Shown: positions 10,031-20,494 of the stretch, in pieces
Layout: the number at the start of each line of letters is the position of its first letter
Numbering within the stretch: position 1 is the first letter of the stretch
From: Chlorocebus sabaeus
Lineage: Eukaryota; Chordata; Mammalia; Primates; Cercopithecidae
Assembly: GCF_047675955.1 (NCBI RefSeq)
Contig: NC_132931.1
Span: 1,178,001 to 1,242,000 of the forward strand
Reading direction: 5' to 3'
DNA: 64,000 nucleotides
Program-made: the position numbers and the translations under genes
Notes under the pieces: generated by a model
What the model saw: only the letters and a program-made list of their open reading frames with translations
Database searches by the model: none
What the model was told of the DNA's origin: nothing

Positions 10031-10339
10031 CTTTTTTTTTTTTTTTTTTTTTGGAGACAGTCTTACTCTGTCCCTGTTGCTGGCTGGAGTGCAGTGGTGC
10101 AGTCTTGGCTCACCACAACCCTCTACCTCCTGGGTTCACACAATTCTCCTGCCTCAGCCACCCAAGTTGCTGGGATTACAAGTGTGCACCATTATGCCTG
10201 GCTAATTTTTGTATTTTTAGTAGAGACGAGGATTTCATCATGTTAGCCAAGCTGGTCTCAAACTCCTGACCTCAAGTAATCTGCCTGCCTCAGCCTCCTA
10301 AAGTGCTGGGATTATAGCTGTGAGCCACCATGCCTGGCC
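10031..10339 (-). mobile_element. AluS
   Basis: Full dimer. cctaagtgtgc before and ggctaagtatgctttc after look like target-site copies. Confidence 0.92.
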
Positions 10340-10424
10340 TTGGCTAAGTATGCTTTCTTTCCTAGGTCACAGTAACATTCCAGCAATACAGCCCACTTCT
10401 GGGGGAGCAAAACTATTCAAGCTA

Positions 10425-10724
10425 GGCCAGGCATGGTGGCTCACACCTGTAGTTTCAGCTACTCAGGAGGCTTAGGCAGGAGGATCGCTCGAGGCCAAGA
10501 TTTAGAGACCAGCCTAGGCAACATAGTGAGAACCCGTCTCTACAAAAAGTAAAAAATGGCCAGGCATGGTGTCGCACACCTGTAGTCCCAGCTACCCAGG
10601 AGGCTGACACAGGAGCATTGTTTGAGCTCTCAGGAGGTCGAGACTGCGGAGTGCTGTGATCGTGCCACCGTACTCCAGCCTGGGTGACACAGTGAGACCC
10701 TGCCACTGGAAAAAAGAAAAAGAC
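10425..10724 (+). mobile_element. AluJ
   Basis: Old dimer (gaggatcgctcgaggccaag, gaggtcgagactgcggagtg). Confidence 0.9.
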
Positions 10725-10809
10725 AGATTCTTAAGAAAACCAAGTACAAAAAATAGGTCACAGAGTTTTATAGAAGTGAAAATAAAATAAACCGCTCCAA
10801 ATCGAGTGG

Positions 10810-11065
10810 GTTGAGACAATAAACATTTGTTATTTCTCTTGTTTTATGAGTCTGAACGTTTTGTGGCTGGTTCTGAATAGTCAGGGACCGTCTCACTCAC
10901 ATCTGGTAGCTGGCAGGCTGATGGGTCTAAGGGGGCCTCAACTGGGACAGTTCATCTCTGTTCCAGGTGATCTCTCATCTCCAAAAAGGGATGGCCCAGG
11001 CTGCTTCTCATGGCAGTTTTGCAGCTCCAAAGAGCAGCGAGAGAACCCGCCCCAAAGTGCAAGCC
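10810..11065. repeat. Old interspersed repeat, family not identified, part 1
   Basis: Looks like a degraded mammalian repeat (caataaacatttgttatttc to the Alu target site aagtgcaagcc). It continues at 11359. I could not name the family. Confidence 0.3.
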
Positions 11066-11358
11066 TTTTTTTTTTTTGATACAGAGTGTCGCTCTGTCAC
11101 CCAGGCTGGAGTGCAGTGGCGCCATCTTGGTTCACTGCAACCTCCGCCTCCCGGGTTCACGCCATTCTCCTGCCTCAGTCTCCCGAGTAGCTGGGACTAC
11201 AGGCGCCTGCCACTACACCCGGCTAATTTTTTGTATTTTTAGTAGAGACGGGGTTTCACCATGTTAGCCAGGATGGTCTCGATCTCCTGACCTCGTGATC
11301 CGCCCGCCTCGGCCTCCCAAAGTGCTGGGATTACAGGCATGAGCCACCACACCCGGTC
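11066..11358 (-). mobile_element. AluY
   Basis: Full element. The target-site duplication aagtgcaagcc is at 11055-11065 and 11361-11371. Confidence 0.94.
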
Positions 11359-11525
11359 TCAAGTGCAAGCCCTTTTCAAGCCTCTCCTGGCTTCACAATT
11401 GCTAAGGTCCCATTGACCAAAGCAAGACCGAAGGACCAAGCCTGGAGTCTGCAGAGGAGGGTATTACACAAGGCTGGAATATAGGAAGGTGTGAACACGG
11501 GAGGCCTTCACTACAAGAATCTACC
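11359..11525. repeat. Old interspersed repeat, part 2
   Basis: Continues the pre-Alu segment (tctcctggcttcacaattgc to gaggccttcactacaag). Family not identified. Confidence 0.3.
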
Positions 11526-11539
11526 TCAAATATGTTTAT

Positions 11540-11702
11540 TTGAGACACAGTGTCCCTCTGTTGCCCAGGCTGCAGTGCAGTGGCTCAATCTCAGCTCACT
11601 GCAACCTCCTCGTCCCAGGTTCAAGCGATCCTCCTGCCTCAGTTTCCTTAGTAGCTGTAATTACAGGTGCCTGCCACCACAAACAGGTAATTTTTGTATT
11701 TT
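11540..11702 (-). mobile_element. Extra Alu right arm of a trimeric Alu
   Basis: A single right arm with no own left arm, directly joined to the full Alu at 11703. tcaaatatgtttat (11526-11539) and tcaagcatgtttat (11997-12010) flank the arm and full Alu together, so the 1.5-unit structure probably inserted once. Confidence 0.85.
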
Positions 11703-11996
11703 TTTGTTTTAACTTTTGAGACAGAGTCTCACTCTGTTGCCCAGGCTGGAGTGCAGTGGTGCAATCTCGGCTCACTGCAACCTCTGCCTCCCAGGTTCGA
11801 GCGATTCTCGTGCCTCAGCCTCCCCAGTGGCTGGGATTACAGGCACCCACCATTAAGCCTGGCTAGCTTTTGGATTTTTAGTAGAGACAGGGTTTCACCA
11901 TGTTGGCCAGGCTGGTTGCGACCTCCTGACCTCAAGTGATCTGCCTGCCACCTCCCAAAGTGCTGGGATTACAGGTGTGAGCCACCACACTTGGCC
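11703..11996 (-). mobile_element. AluS, full unit of the trimer
   Basis: Complete dimer (ccaggctggttgcgacctcc). Shares the outer target-site duplication with the extra arm. Positions 12011-12428 after it show no recognised gene or repeat. Confidence 0.92.
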
Positions 11997-12440
11997 TCAA
12001 GCATGTTTATGGACCTTAAATCAATTTAATTTAGATTCTGAGTACTCATGCTGTTGGCCTGGTGAAAAACTCAATCCTGATCATTTTTAGATGTTTTCGC
12101 CACACTGTACCTGACCATGGCTGTGCCGTGGGGGCCCCTGCAGTTGTTTACTGATTGTCCACCCTGGTCAGAAGCATAGCTTGGTGGGGGGGTGTGGTGT
12201 ATAGAAGGGTGAGTCATTGCTTTCCCTGAGGACATTCTCCAAAAGCAGCCCTAAGATTTACTTGGCTACGGGTTGGGTTTCCTGGGAAGCCAAACTTGAA
12301 TTAGAGATTAACGTGCCAGTGATTCATTAGGGAATGCGTGTGAGATCACCAGTTAAGCCAGGAGTGCTTCAACAAGGCCTTGAAAGACTGGTGGGGAGGC
12401 AGAAGAGATGAGAGGTTTCTCAGAGTAAAGATTGATCTGG

Positions 12441-12556
12441 GGCCGGGCATGATTCCACCTGTAATCCCAGCACTTTCCAAGGCCGAGGCAGGAGGATCGC
12501 TTGAGGCCAGAAGTTTGAGAGCAGGCGACATAGCGAGACCTTGTCTCTATCAAAAA
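12441..12556 (+). mobile_element. AluJ outer element, left arm
   Basis: Left arm with a small internal loss. Target-site word agattgatctgg at 12429-12440. Confidence 0.88.
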
Positions 12557-12851
12557 TTTTTTTTTTTTTTTAGACAGAGTTTCACTCTTGTTGCCCAGGC
12601 TGGAGTACAATGGTGCAATCTTGGCTCACTGCAAACTCTGCCTCCTGGGTTCAAGCGATTCTCCCGCCTTGCCTTCCAAGTAGCTGGGATTACAGGCACC
12701 TGCCATCACGCCCAGCTAATTTTTGTGTTTTTAGTAGAGGCAGGGTTTCATCATGTTGGCCAGGCTGGTCTCGAACTCCTGACCTCAAGTGATCTGCCCA
12801 CCTTGGCCTCCCAAAGTGCTGGGATTACAGGTATGAGCCATCATGCCCAGC
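12557..12851 (-). mobile_element. AluS inserted in AluJ linker
   Basis: Complete reverse dimer, so the locus reads + / - / + in orientation. Confidence 0.93.
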
Positions 12852-13045
12852 CCCAAAACTTTTTAAAAAATGAGTCTGGTGTGATGGCATGTGCCTGTAA
12901 TTCTAGCTACTTGGGAGACTTAGGTGGCAGGATCACTTGACCCTACGAGTTCAGTGCTGCAGTGAGCTATGATGACACCACTGTCCTCCAGCCTGGTCAA
13001 TAAAGAGCGAGACTGTCTCAAAAAAAAACAAAAACCCAAAAACCC
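12852..13045 (+). mobile_element. AluJ outer element, right arm
   Basis: Right arm and tail, followed by the second agattgatctgg at 13046-13057. Positions 13058-13467 after it are unrecognised. Confidence 0.88.
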
Positions 13046-13467
13046 AGATTGATCTGGAACATAGGTTGGAAGCCTGAAGCCTGACTTTAAAGAAAGGGGC
13101 GGTGGGTGGCTGACTTCTGATCTCTTGGGATTGGAGGACAGGAAGGGAAGAGAAAAAAAGTGAATCAGGAAAGGTCTTGTTTGAGTGCAACTGTTGTGAG
13201 CTGGTGTCAGATTTGTTGGATGTTTAACGCCGCCAGCTCTTTGATATTTTGGAGGGTTGGTGAGTCTTCTAGGAACTCCTCCCCTCAGTCACTGGGTGTC
13301 TACTACCTTCAGTTTTGTTGATGAAAGCCAATACCTTTCCATTCTGTCTCGCCCCTTAGTCCTTCCCCAGCCCTCTAGGAAGCCAGTGATAACCTTCAGC
13401 TTCTCTCTGTTGAGGTCTATGTGCACCTCAAAATAGCAAAACCGTTCTGGGTGGGATTTTTCCTTTT

Positions 13468-13774
13468 ATTTTTGTTTGTTTGTTTGTTTGTTTTTGAGAC
13501 TGGGTCTCACTCTGTTGCCCAAGCTGGAGTACAGTGGTGTGATCACGGTTCACTGCAGCCTCGACCTACCAGGTTCAGGTGATCCTCCTATCTCAGTCTC
13601 CCAAGTAGCTGGGACTACAGGCACATACTACCACACTCAGCTAAAATGCTTTTTTAAGAGATGGGGGGTCTCACTTGTTGCCCAGGCTGGTCTTGAACTC
13701 TTGGCCTTAAGTGATCCACCTGCCTTGATCTCCCAAAGTGCTGGGATTACAGGCGTGAGCCACTGCACCTGGCC
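13468..13774 (-). mobile_element. AluJ with (GTTT)n tail
   Basis: Reverse dimer. Its tail has become (GTTT)n at 13470-13495. Confidence 0.9.
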
Positions 13775-13870
13775 AACCCCTCTGATCTTAAAGCTTAAAA
13801 CTTACATTCGTTTTATCTGAATTCCTTCCTCAAGAAAGGACACCCAAGTCTCTCAAAAAGTACCAAAGAT

Positions 13871-14165
13871 GGCCAGACGCAGTGGCTCATGCCTGTAATC
13901 TCAGCACACTGGGAGGCCGAGGCAGGCGAATCACGAGGTCAGGAGATTGAGACCATCCTGGCTAACATGGTGAAACCCCGCCTCTACTAAAAAAAATACA
14001 AAAATATTAACTGGGCGTGGTGCCGGGTGTCTGTAGTCCCAGCTATTCAGGAGGCTGAGGCAGGAGAATAGCATAATTCTGGGAGGTGGAGCTTGCATTG
14101 AGCCAAGATCCCCCCACTGCACCTCAGCCTGGGCGACAGAGTGAGACTCCATCTCAAAAAAAAAA
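13871..14165 (+). mobile_element. AluY
   Basis: Young pattern (cacgaggtcaggagattgag). Target-site copies agtaccaaagat and agtatcaaagac flank it. Confidence 0.92.
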
Positions 14166-14169
14166 GTAT

Positions 14170-14478
14170 CAAAGACTTGAAACTCACCAGATTATCGCAT
14201 CCAGACAACAGACTCCAGGCCCCTCATTCATCATGAATGCTTCCTTACCACCTCCTGAGTTCCTCTTTTCTCAGAGGTAGTTACATTTCTTCCCTGCTGT
14301 TTAAGCCCCTAATTTTAGTCCCTCAAAGAGATGGATTTGAGACTGATCTCCCCTCTCCTGGCCTGCAGCACCCAATTAAAGCTTTATTCCTTGGCAAGAA
14401 TCATCATTTTAATGGTTGGCTTTCTGTGCAGCGAGCAGCAGGACCCAGACCGAATCCCTGGTGTTTCAGTAACACACG
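14170..14478 (+). mobile_element. ERV1-like solo LTR
   Basis: An LTR-like 3' half: tttcttccctgctgtttaag, gagatggatttgagactgat, the cccaattaaagctttatt polyadenylation-type block, gcgagcagcaggacccagac and a ggtgtttcagtaacac end. Such gamma-retroviral-class LTRs can carry promoter and poly(A) signals. No viral coding sequence is attached. Family name not assigned. Confidence 0.55.
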
Positions 14479-14493
14479 GACCTAGCCCCCTTG

Positions 14494-14590
14494 CTTCTCA
14501 AAGTACGAACCATGGCCCAACAGCACAATCATCATCTGAGAACTTGTTGGAAAGGTAAATTGTCAGGCCCCACCCCAGCCCTGCTGAATC
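14494..14590 (-). mobile_element. MER5A-type element, first part
   Basis: cttctcaaagtacgaaccat, gagaacttgttggaaagg and caggccccaccccagccc are MER5A blocks. Cut at the agaatctgcatttta site by the Alu cluster. Confidence 0.7.
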
Positions 14591-14605
14591 AGAATCTGCA
14601 TTTTA

Positions 14606-14785
14606 TTTTATTTTATTTTATCTTATTTTATTTTATTTTTTGGATGAAGTCTCACTCTGTCACCCTGTCACTCTGCATGATCTCGGCTCACTGCAACCTC
14701 CACCTCCCAGGTTCAAGTGATTCTCCTACCTCAGTCAGCCCCCCAGGTAGCTGGGATTACATGCAGGGGCCACTGTGCCCAGCTA
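14606..14785 (-). mobile_element. Alu partial unit with (TTTTA)n
   Basis: TTTTA-rich tail (14601-14640), then a right arm with a duplicated caccctgtcac word, ending at agcta where the next Alu begins. Confidence 0.85.
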
Positions 14786-15082
14786 TTTTTTTTTTTTTTT
14801 TTGAGATGGAGCCTCACACTGTCACCTGGGCTGGAGTGCAGTGGCATGATCTTGGCTCACTGCAAGCTCCGCCTCCTGGGTTCACACCATTCTCCTGCCT
14901 CAGCCTCCCGAGTAGCTAGGACTACAGGTGCCCGCCACCACTCCCGGCCAATCTTTTTATTTTTAGTAGAGACATAGTTTCACGGTGTTAACCAGGATGG
15001 TCTGGATCTCCTGACCTCATGATCCACCAGCCTCAGCCTACCAAGGTGCTGGGATTACAGGTGTGCACCCCTGTGCCCAGCC
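14786..15082 (-). mobile_element. AluY
   Basis: Full reverse element in the middle of a three-Alu cluster. Confidence 0.92.
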
Positions 15083-15084
15083 AA

Positions 15085-15391
15085 TTTTTTTTTTTTTTTT
15101 TTGAGACAGAATCTCACACCATCGCCCAGGCTGGAGTGCAATGTCTCAATCTTGGCTCACTGCAAATTCCGCCTTCCAGTTTCAAACAATTCTCCTGCCT
15201 CAGCCTCCTGAGTAGCTAGGAGTACAGGTGCCAGCCACCACGCCCAGCTAATTTTTGTTTTTTGTATTTTTAGTACAGATGGGGTTTCACCATGTTGACC
15301 AGGCTGGTCTCGAACTCCTGACCTCAAGTGATCTGCCTGCCTTGGCCTCCCAGAGTGCTGGGATTACAGGTGTGGGCCACCGCACCCAGCC
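15085..15391 (-). mobile_element. AluS
   Basis: Full reverse element whose 5' end meets the second agaatctgcatttta copy at 15392-15406. Confidence 0.92.
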
Positions 15392-15455
15392 AGAATCTGC
15401 ATTTTAACAAGATATGATGTGTATGCTCATTAAAGTGAGAGTGCTGGCCTAGCAC
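15392..15455 (-). mobile_element. MER5A-type element, second part
   Basis: agaatctgcattttaacaag followed by tatgctcattaaagtg completes the MER5A relic. 15456-15810 after it is unrecognised. Confidence 0.65.
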
Positions 15456-15825
15456 ATTTTCTAGAATGTGATTTTTTGGTGATTCCAGTGAAAGTGACAT
15501 TTTTAATAGGAAAAGAAAAAGGAACCAAGGTTGTGGCCTGGCCTTATTCTCGCCATGTTCTCTTGCACTGGCCCTCAATTCAAGCCTTGCGTTAGAATCC
15601 CCATGGACTTTCCTCAAACAACATGAGTCTAGGCCTCAGATCTGATTTGAGGGGTTCACAGAAGGGGGTCTGTCATCTATGAATTTTGAAATGTGTCTCC
15701 AGGTTAAGCTCCCAGTTAAGATTCCCTGATCAGACAGTACACAGTACTTAGCTGCCTCATACCAAGTTAATTTTTTAAATTGCAAAATCTCTTGAGATAT
15801 AATATCGGATAAGAAGTGATCCTTG

Positions 15826-16132
15826 GGCCGGGCGCGGTGGCTCAAGCCTGTAATCCCAGCACTTTGGGAGGCCGAGACGGGCGGATCACGAGGTCAGGAG
15901 ATCGAGACCATCCTGGCTAACACGGTGAAACCCCGTCTCTACTAAAAAAATACAAAAAAACTAGCCGGGCGAGATGGCGGGCGCCTGTAGTCCCAGCTAC
16001 TCGGGAGGCTGAGGCAGGAGAATGGCGTAAACCCGGGAGGCGGAGCTTGCAGTGAGCTGAGATCCGGCCACTGCACTCCAGCCTGGGCGACAGAGCAAGA
16101 CTCCGTCTCAAAAAAAAAAAAAAAAAAAAAAA
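15826..16132 (+). mobile_element. Young AluY of Old World monkey type
   Basis: Nearly mutation-free. Carries ctcaagcctg, gccgagacggg, ctagccgggcgagatgg, ggcgtaaacccggg and gatccggccactgc. Perfect target-site duplication aagaagtgatccttg at 15811-15825 and 16133-16147. This combination is the main evidence for a cercopithecoid source. Confidence 0.95.
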
Positions 16133-16147
16133 AAGAAGTGATCCTTG

Positions 16148-16427
16148 GCTGGGCTTGGTGGCTCATGCCTGTAATCACAGTGCTTCCGGAGACCAAGGCT
16201 AGAGGACTGCTTGAGGCCAGGAGTTTGAGACCAGCCTGGGGAACATAGTGAGACCCCTGTCTCTACAAAACAAACAAACAAAAAAGGTGGGCATGGTGGC
16301 ACACACTTGTAGTCCTAGCTACTCAGGAGGCTGGAGGCCCAGGAGTTTGAGGCTACAGGGAGCCTCTGCCCTCCAGCCGGGGTGACAAAGCAAGACACTG
16401 CCTCATGAAACAAAAGAAAAAGGAAAA
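16148..16427 (+). mobile_element. AluJ
   Basis: Old dimer with a shortened right arm (ggctacagggagcctctgcc). gtgacccttggct after its tail repeats the gtgatccttggct before it. Confidence 0.88.
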
Positions 16428-16440
16428 GGTGACCCTTGGC

Positions 16441-16950
16441 TGTGTTTCAGAAGCGCAGGGGAAAAGGGGTCGTATTTGGAACCTAGATTCTTCTCCATGG
16501 CCTCCAAGCCTGGAGGAGTGTGGTCCCTCTGGAAGTGTCCAGTTGCAGCATTCCCCTGGTACTTGGAGGACCCAAGGAACTGCTCATTCCACCATCACAC
16601 CCTGTCCTGCACACACCCCTGCTCAAACTCTGGCCACCAACCCAGGCACAGCTAACGGTCCAGGCTTGCTCAATTCCTCTGCCTCCTCAGACAAGAATGG
16701 CTGGAAAAAGTGACAGGGCAGGGTTTCTTGGAAAGCAATCTGGCCTGCATCAGCATTAATGATTAAAACGTGTCCTCATGTGGCAATTCCCCAACTGAGA
16801 GCCCATTCCTAAGCTATTTTAACTCATCAGTTCAGAAATTCTAGAGTCCCTATCCTTAGTTATTGAGGTCTGGATGCTTTTTTTAACAGAGGATCCAATC
16901 CAGATACAATTGAGTAGAGGGCTTCAGAAGCCACAGAAAATATCTACCTA
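16441..16950. other. Non-repeat island, no gene seen
   Basis: About 500 bases of ordinary-composition sequence between Alus. No repeat recognised, no consistent coding signal, no CpG cluster. Confidence 0.5.
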
Positions 16951-16956
16951 CCTACT

Positions 16957-17254
16957 GCTGGGCACAGTGGCTCACGCCTGTAATCCCAGCATTTTGGGAG
17001 GCCGAGGTGGGCGGATCACAAGGTCAGGAGATCGAGACCATCTTGGCTAACACAGTAAGACTCCTATCTCTACTAAAAATACAAAGAAATTAGTCAGGCA
17101 TGGTGGCAGGCACCTGTAGTCCCAGCTACTCGGGAGGCTAAGGCAGGAGAATGGCCTGAACCTGGGAGGCGGAGCTTGCAGTTAGCCAAGATCAGGCCAC
17201 TGCACTCCAGCCTGTGTGACAGAGAGAGAATCTGTCTCAAACAAACAAACAAAA
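16957..17254 (+). mobile_element. AluY
   Basis: Young-type dimer with a (CAAA)n tail. ctacctacct lies before it and cacctaccta after. Its 3' flank is the TCTA microsatellite. Confidence 0.92.
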
Positions 17255-17262
17255 CCACCTAC

Positions 17263-17315
<53 letters not shown>

Positions 17316-17703
17316 CATTATCTATCATCTATCTACCTATCATTCATCCATCTATCATCTATCTATCATCTGTCTATTCATCTGTCTATATACTTACCAT
17401 CTATTATCTATTATCATAGCTATCCATCTATCTATATACCTATAATCTGTCCATCCATCTATTATCTATTTATCTATCTATCTTCCTATCCATCTATCTA
17501 GATACTTATCATCCATACATCTATCATCTATCATCTATCTATCCATCTATCTAGATACCTTTCATCCATCTATCATCTGTCTGTCCATCTACCTATACAC
17601 CTATTATCTATCATCTATCTATTATTTATCTATTTATCCTTCTATCTATATACCTATCATTCATCCATCCTCTATCTGTCCATCTATCTATATAGCTATT
17701 ATC
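17263..17703. repeat. (TCTA)n microsatellite, first block
   Basis: About 440 bases of TCTA units. The first ~50 bases are perfect, then units are mixed with TCCA, TTCA, TGTC and TATA variants. Interrupted by two Alus at 17704 and resumes at 18245. Confidence 0.95.
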
Positions 17704-18002
17704 CTTTTTTTTTTTTTTTTTGAGACAGAATCTCGCTCTGTTGCCCAGGCTGGAGTGCAGTGGTGCCATCTCGGCTCACTGCAAGCTCCATCTCCCAGGT
17801 TCACGCCATTCTCCTGCCTCAGCCTCCTGAGTAGCTCGGACTACAGGCGCCCACCACCACGCCCAGCTATTTTTTTCTGTTTTTTAGTAGACATGGGGTT
17901 TCACTGTATCAGCCAGGATGGTCTCCATCTCCTGACCTCGTGATCTGTCCGCCGTGGCCTCCCAAAGTGCTGGGATTACAGGTGTGAGCCACCGCACCAG
18001 CC
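17704..18002 (-). mobile_element. AluY inside the microsatellite
   Basis: Full reverse AluY. The target word tatagctattatc (17691-17703) recurs at 18245-18257. Confidence 0.92.
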
Positions 18003-18244
18003 TCTTTTTTTTTTTTTTTTTTTTTTGAGACAAAGTCTCACTCTTGTCCCCCAGGCTGGAGTGCAATGGCACCATCTCAGTTCACTGCAACCTCCACCTC
18101 CCGGGTTAAAGCGATTCTCCTGCCTCAGCCTCCCGAGTAGCTGCCACCACACCAGGCTGGTCTCGAACTCCTGACCTCAGGTGATCCGCCTGCCTCGGCC
18201 TCCCAAAGTGCTGAGATTACAGGCGTGAGCCACTGCACCCGGCC
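18003..18244 (-). mobile_element. Alu with internal deletion
   Basis: Linker and early left arm are missing: gctgccaccacaccaggctg jumps directly to ggtctcgaactcctg. About 60 bases lost. Confidence 0.9.
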
Positions 18245-18452
18245 TATAGCTATTATCTATCTATGTATCTATCTATCATCTATCTATCCACCTAACTATA
18301 TAGCTATTATCCATCTATATACCTACCATCCATCTATCATCTATTTATCCATCTATCTATATACCTATTATCTATCATCTATCTATCCATCTATCTACCT
18401 GTTATCTATTTGTCTATCTATATACCTATCATCTATCTATCTATCATTATTA
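18245..18452. repeat. (TCTA)n microsatellite, second block
   Basis: Continues the array after the Alus with the same variant units and ends at tatcattattatcaacta. Confidence 0.94.
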
Positions 18453-18779
18453 TCAACTAGACATAGATAGTGGTAGAGATACCGAATTACAAAGTAATAC
18501 AGCCTTGATTTAGAAAGTCTGGAAGATATTGAAAACTTTTACAATGTTGTTAAAGTTTAGTGGCCAGGACCTTCTCAGAGTTGTCAGGGTAACATAGAAA
18601 AGGCCAAGAACAGACTGCCTCATGGAATCGTGGGAAAGTTGACTGACTTTGTTTTGCTTCTTAGGGCCACAGGAGCAGACCACGTGTCATCTCAGACCCT
18701 GTCCCAAGGAATGTACTTTCCCAGAGTCTACAGGGTCCTCCGCTGTCCTACGTAAGCTGATTTTTCTTTTTCCTTCACC

Positions 18780-19048
18780 AAAAAACACACAATCGTAATA
18801 ATGAAGAAGGGGGCTAGCATGACTAATTCTATCCTAGCCTCCCTGCTGTGGTATCTTTTAGATTCCTTGCTTTTGCTTATCTCTGCACATAGGCCAAGGT
18901 AACCACGGGAGGAATTCAGTCTATAGTTTAACTTTATTTTTTAACACTTTTTACTTATTTATTTTCCTTTCTAGTTCCCCCCGCCCCCTGCCCCCGGGAA
19001 AAAACACAAGTCATAGGAACATGTGTGATCTGTACTTTTTTCCTATAA
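18780..19048 (+). mobile_element. ERV1-like LTR, first part
   Basis: gaagaagggggctagcatga, tttgcttatctctgcacata, ggtaaccacgggaggaattc and gtcataggaacatgtgtga resemble an ERV1 LTR body. Broken by two Alus, with the 3' end at 19628. Start position approximate. 18453-18779 before it is unrecognised. Confidence 0.45.
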
Positions 19049-19349
19049 TTTTTTTTTTTTTTTTTTTGAGACGGAGTCTCCCTCTGTCGCCCAGGCTGGA
19101 GTATAGTGGCACAATTTCGGCTCACTGCAACCTCTGCCTCCCAGGTTAAAGCAATTCTCCTGTGTTAGCCTCCTGAGTAGCTGGAATTACAGGTGTACAC
19201 CACCACACTTGGCTAATTTTTGTGTTTTTAGTAGAGACAGGGTTTCATCATGTTGCCCAGGCTGGTCTCGAACTCCTGACCTCAGGTGATCTGTCTGCCT
19301 CAGCCTCCCAAAGTGCTGAGATTACAGGCGTGAGCCACTGTGCCTGGCC
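19049..19349 (-). mobile_element. AluS
   Basis: Full reverse dimer inserted in the ERV1-like LTR. Confidence 0.92.
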
Positions 19350-19355
19350 AAGATG

Positions 19356-19627
19356 TTTTTTTCTTTGTTTGTTTGTTTTTGTTTTTGTTTTGAGATGGAG
19401 TCTCGCTCTGTCACCCAGGCTGGAGTGCAGTGGTGCGATCTCAGTTCACTGCAATCTCTGCCTCCCAGGTTCAAGCGATTCTCCTGCCTCAGCCTCCCGA
19501 GTAGCTGGAATTACAGGTGGCCACCACCACACCTGGCTAATATTTTTATTTTTAGTAGAGACGGGGTTTCACCATGTTGCCCAGGCTGGTCTCAAACTCC
19601 TGACCTCAGGTGATCCGCCCCCCTTGG
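19356..19627 (-). mobile_element. 5'-truncated AluS
   Basis: (GTTT)n tail, full right arm and most of the left arm, stopping at gatccgcccc. The flanking word aagatg(g/t)ttttt suggests it is an original truncated insertion. Confidence 0.9.
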
Positions 19628-19772
19628 CAAGATGGCTTTTTAGGACACTAGCCTGCCATCTTGTCAGTTTGCTGGCTCTCCAAAATAAAGTCATCTTCCT
19701 TGCCCCACAGCTTGTTTCTTGATTTATTGGCTGCTGTGCAGTGAGCAGTACAAGCTTTGGACTTGGTAACAC
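19628..19772 (+). mobile_element. ERV1-like LTR, 3' part
   Basis: gccatcttgtcagtttgctg, the aaaataaagtc poly(A)-type block, tgatttattggctgctgtgc and ttggacttggtaaca form a typical LTR 3' end. Confidence 0.6.
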
Positions 19773-19830
19773 AATTGACTAGTTTCACTTTGAAAAGCAT
19801 CTCACCAAAGTGAAAAATTCACCAAGCTTA

Positions 19831-20143
19831 GGCCAGGCACAGTGTCTCACGCCTGTAATCCCAGCACTTTGGGAGGCCGAGGCGGGCAGATCACAAGGTC
19901 AGGAGATCGAGACCATCCTGGCTAAAACGGTGAAACCCCGTTTCTACTAAAAAATACAAAAAATTAGCCGGGTGTGGTGGTAGGCACCTGTAGTCCCAGC
20001 TACTCAGGAGGCTGAGGCAGGAGAATGGCATGAACCCAGGAGGCGGAGCTTGCAGTGAGCCAAGATTGCGCCACTGCACTGCAGCCTGGGTGACAGAGTG
20101 AGACTCAGTCTCAAAAAACAAAAAACAAACAAACAAAAAAAAC
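19831..20143 (+). mobile_element. AluY
   Basis: Young pattern with one extra A in the linker. Tail is CAAA/CAAAAA-rich. Confidence 0.93.
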
Positions 20144-20309
20144 AGTTCAAATGTGGCCTTTGAAAGATGTATTGGGTCTGTCAGTATATAGTATATAAAA
20201 TGTATGAAAGAGTAGGCTGTTCAAGAGTTAAGTTTGTAAAGTTGAGTACTATCTGCATATACATGGCATGCCCTTTACCTGTATCACAGTATATTCAAAA
20301 TTCTTCTCT

Positions 20310-20462
20310 CTTTTTTTCTTTCAGACAGGGTCTTGCTCTGTCACCTAGGCTGGAGTGCAGTGGCATGATCACAGCTCACTGCAGCCTTGACCTCCTCAAG
20401 CGATCCTCCCACCTCAGCCTCTTGGGTAGCTGGGACTACAGGTGTGAGCCACCAAACTCAGC

Positions 20463-20465
<3 letters not shown>
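20310..20465 (-). mobile_element. AluJ outer element, right arm
   Basis: Reverse right arm to accaaactcagctga, where the young Alu inserted. Resumes at 20777. Confidence 0.87.

Positions 20466-20494
<29 letters not shown>

Noticed and set aside
12380..12940. 186-codon open frame
   Set aside because: Made of a plus AluJ arm followed by a reverse AluS read through. The apparent protein is typical translated Alu.
17263..18452. CRISPR-like or satellite array
   Set aside because: Units are 4 bases with no spacers. It is a simple microsatellite.
17176..18470. Open frames rich in Ser-Ile-Tyr-Leu
   Set aside because: Direct translation of the TCTA microsatellite.
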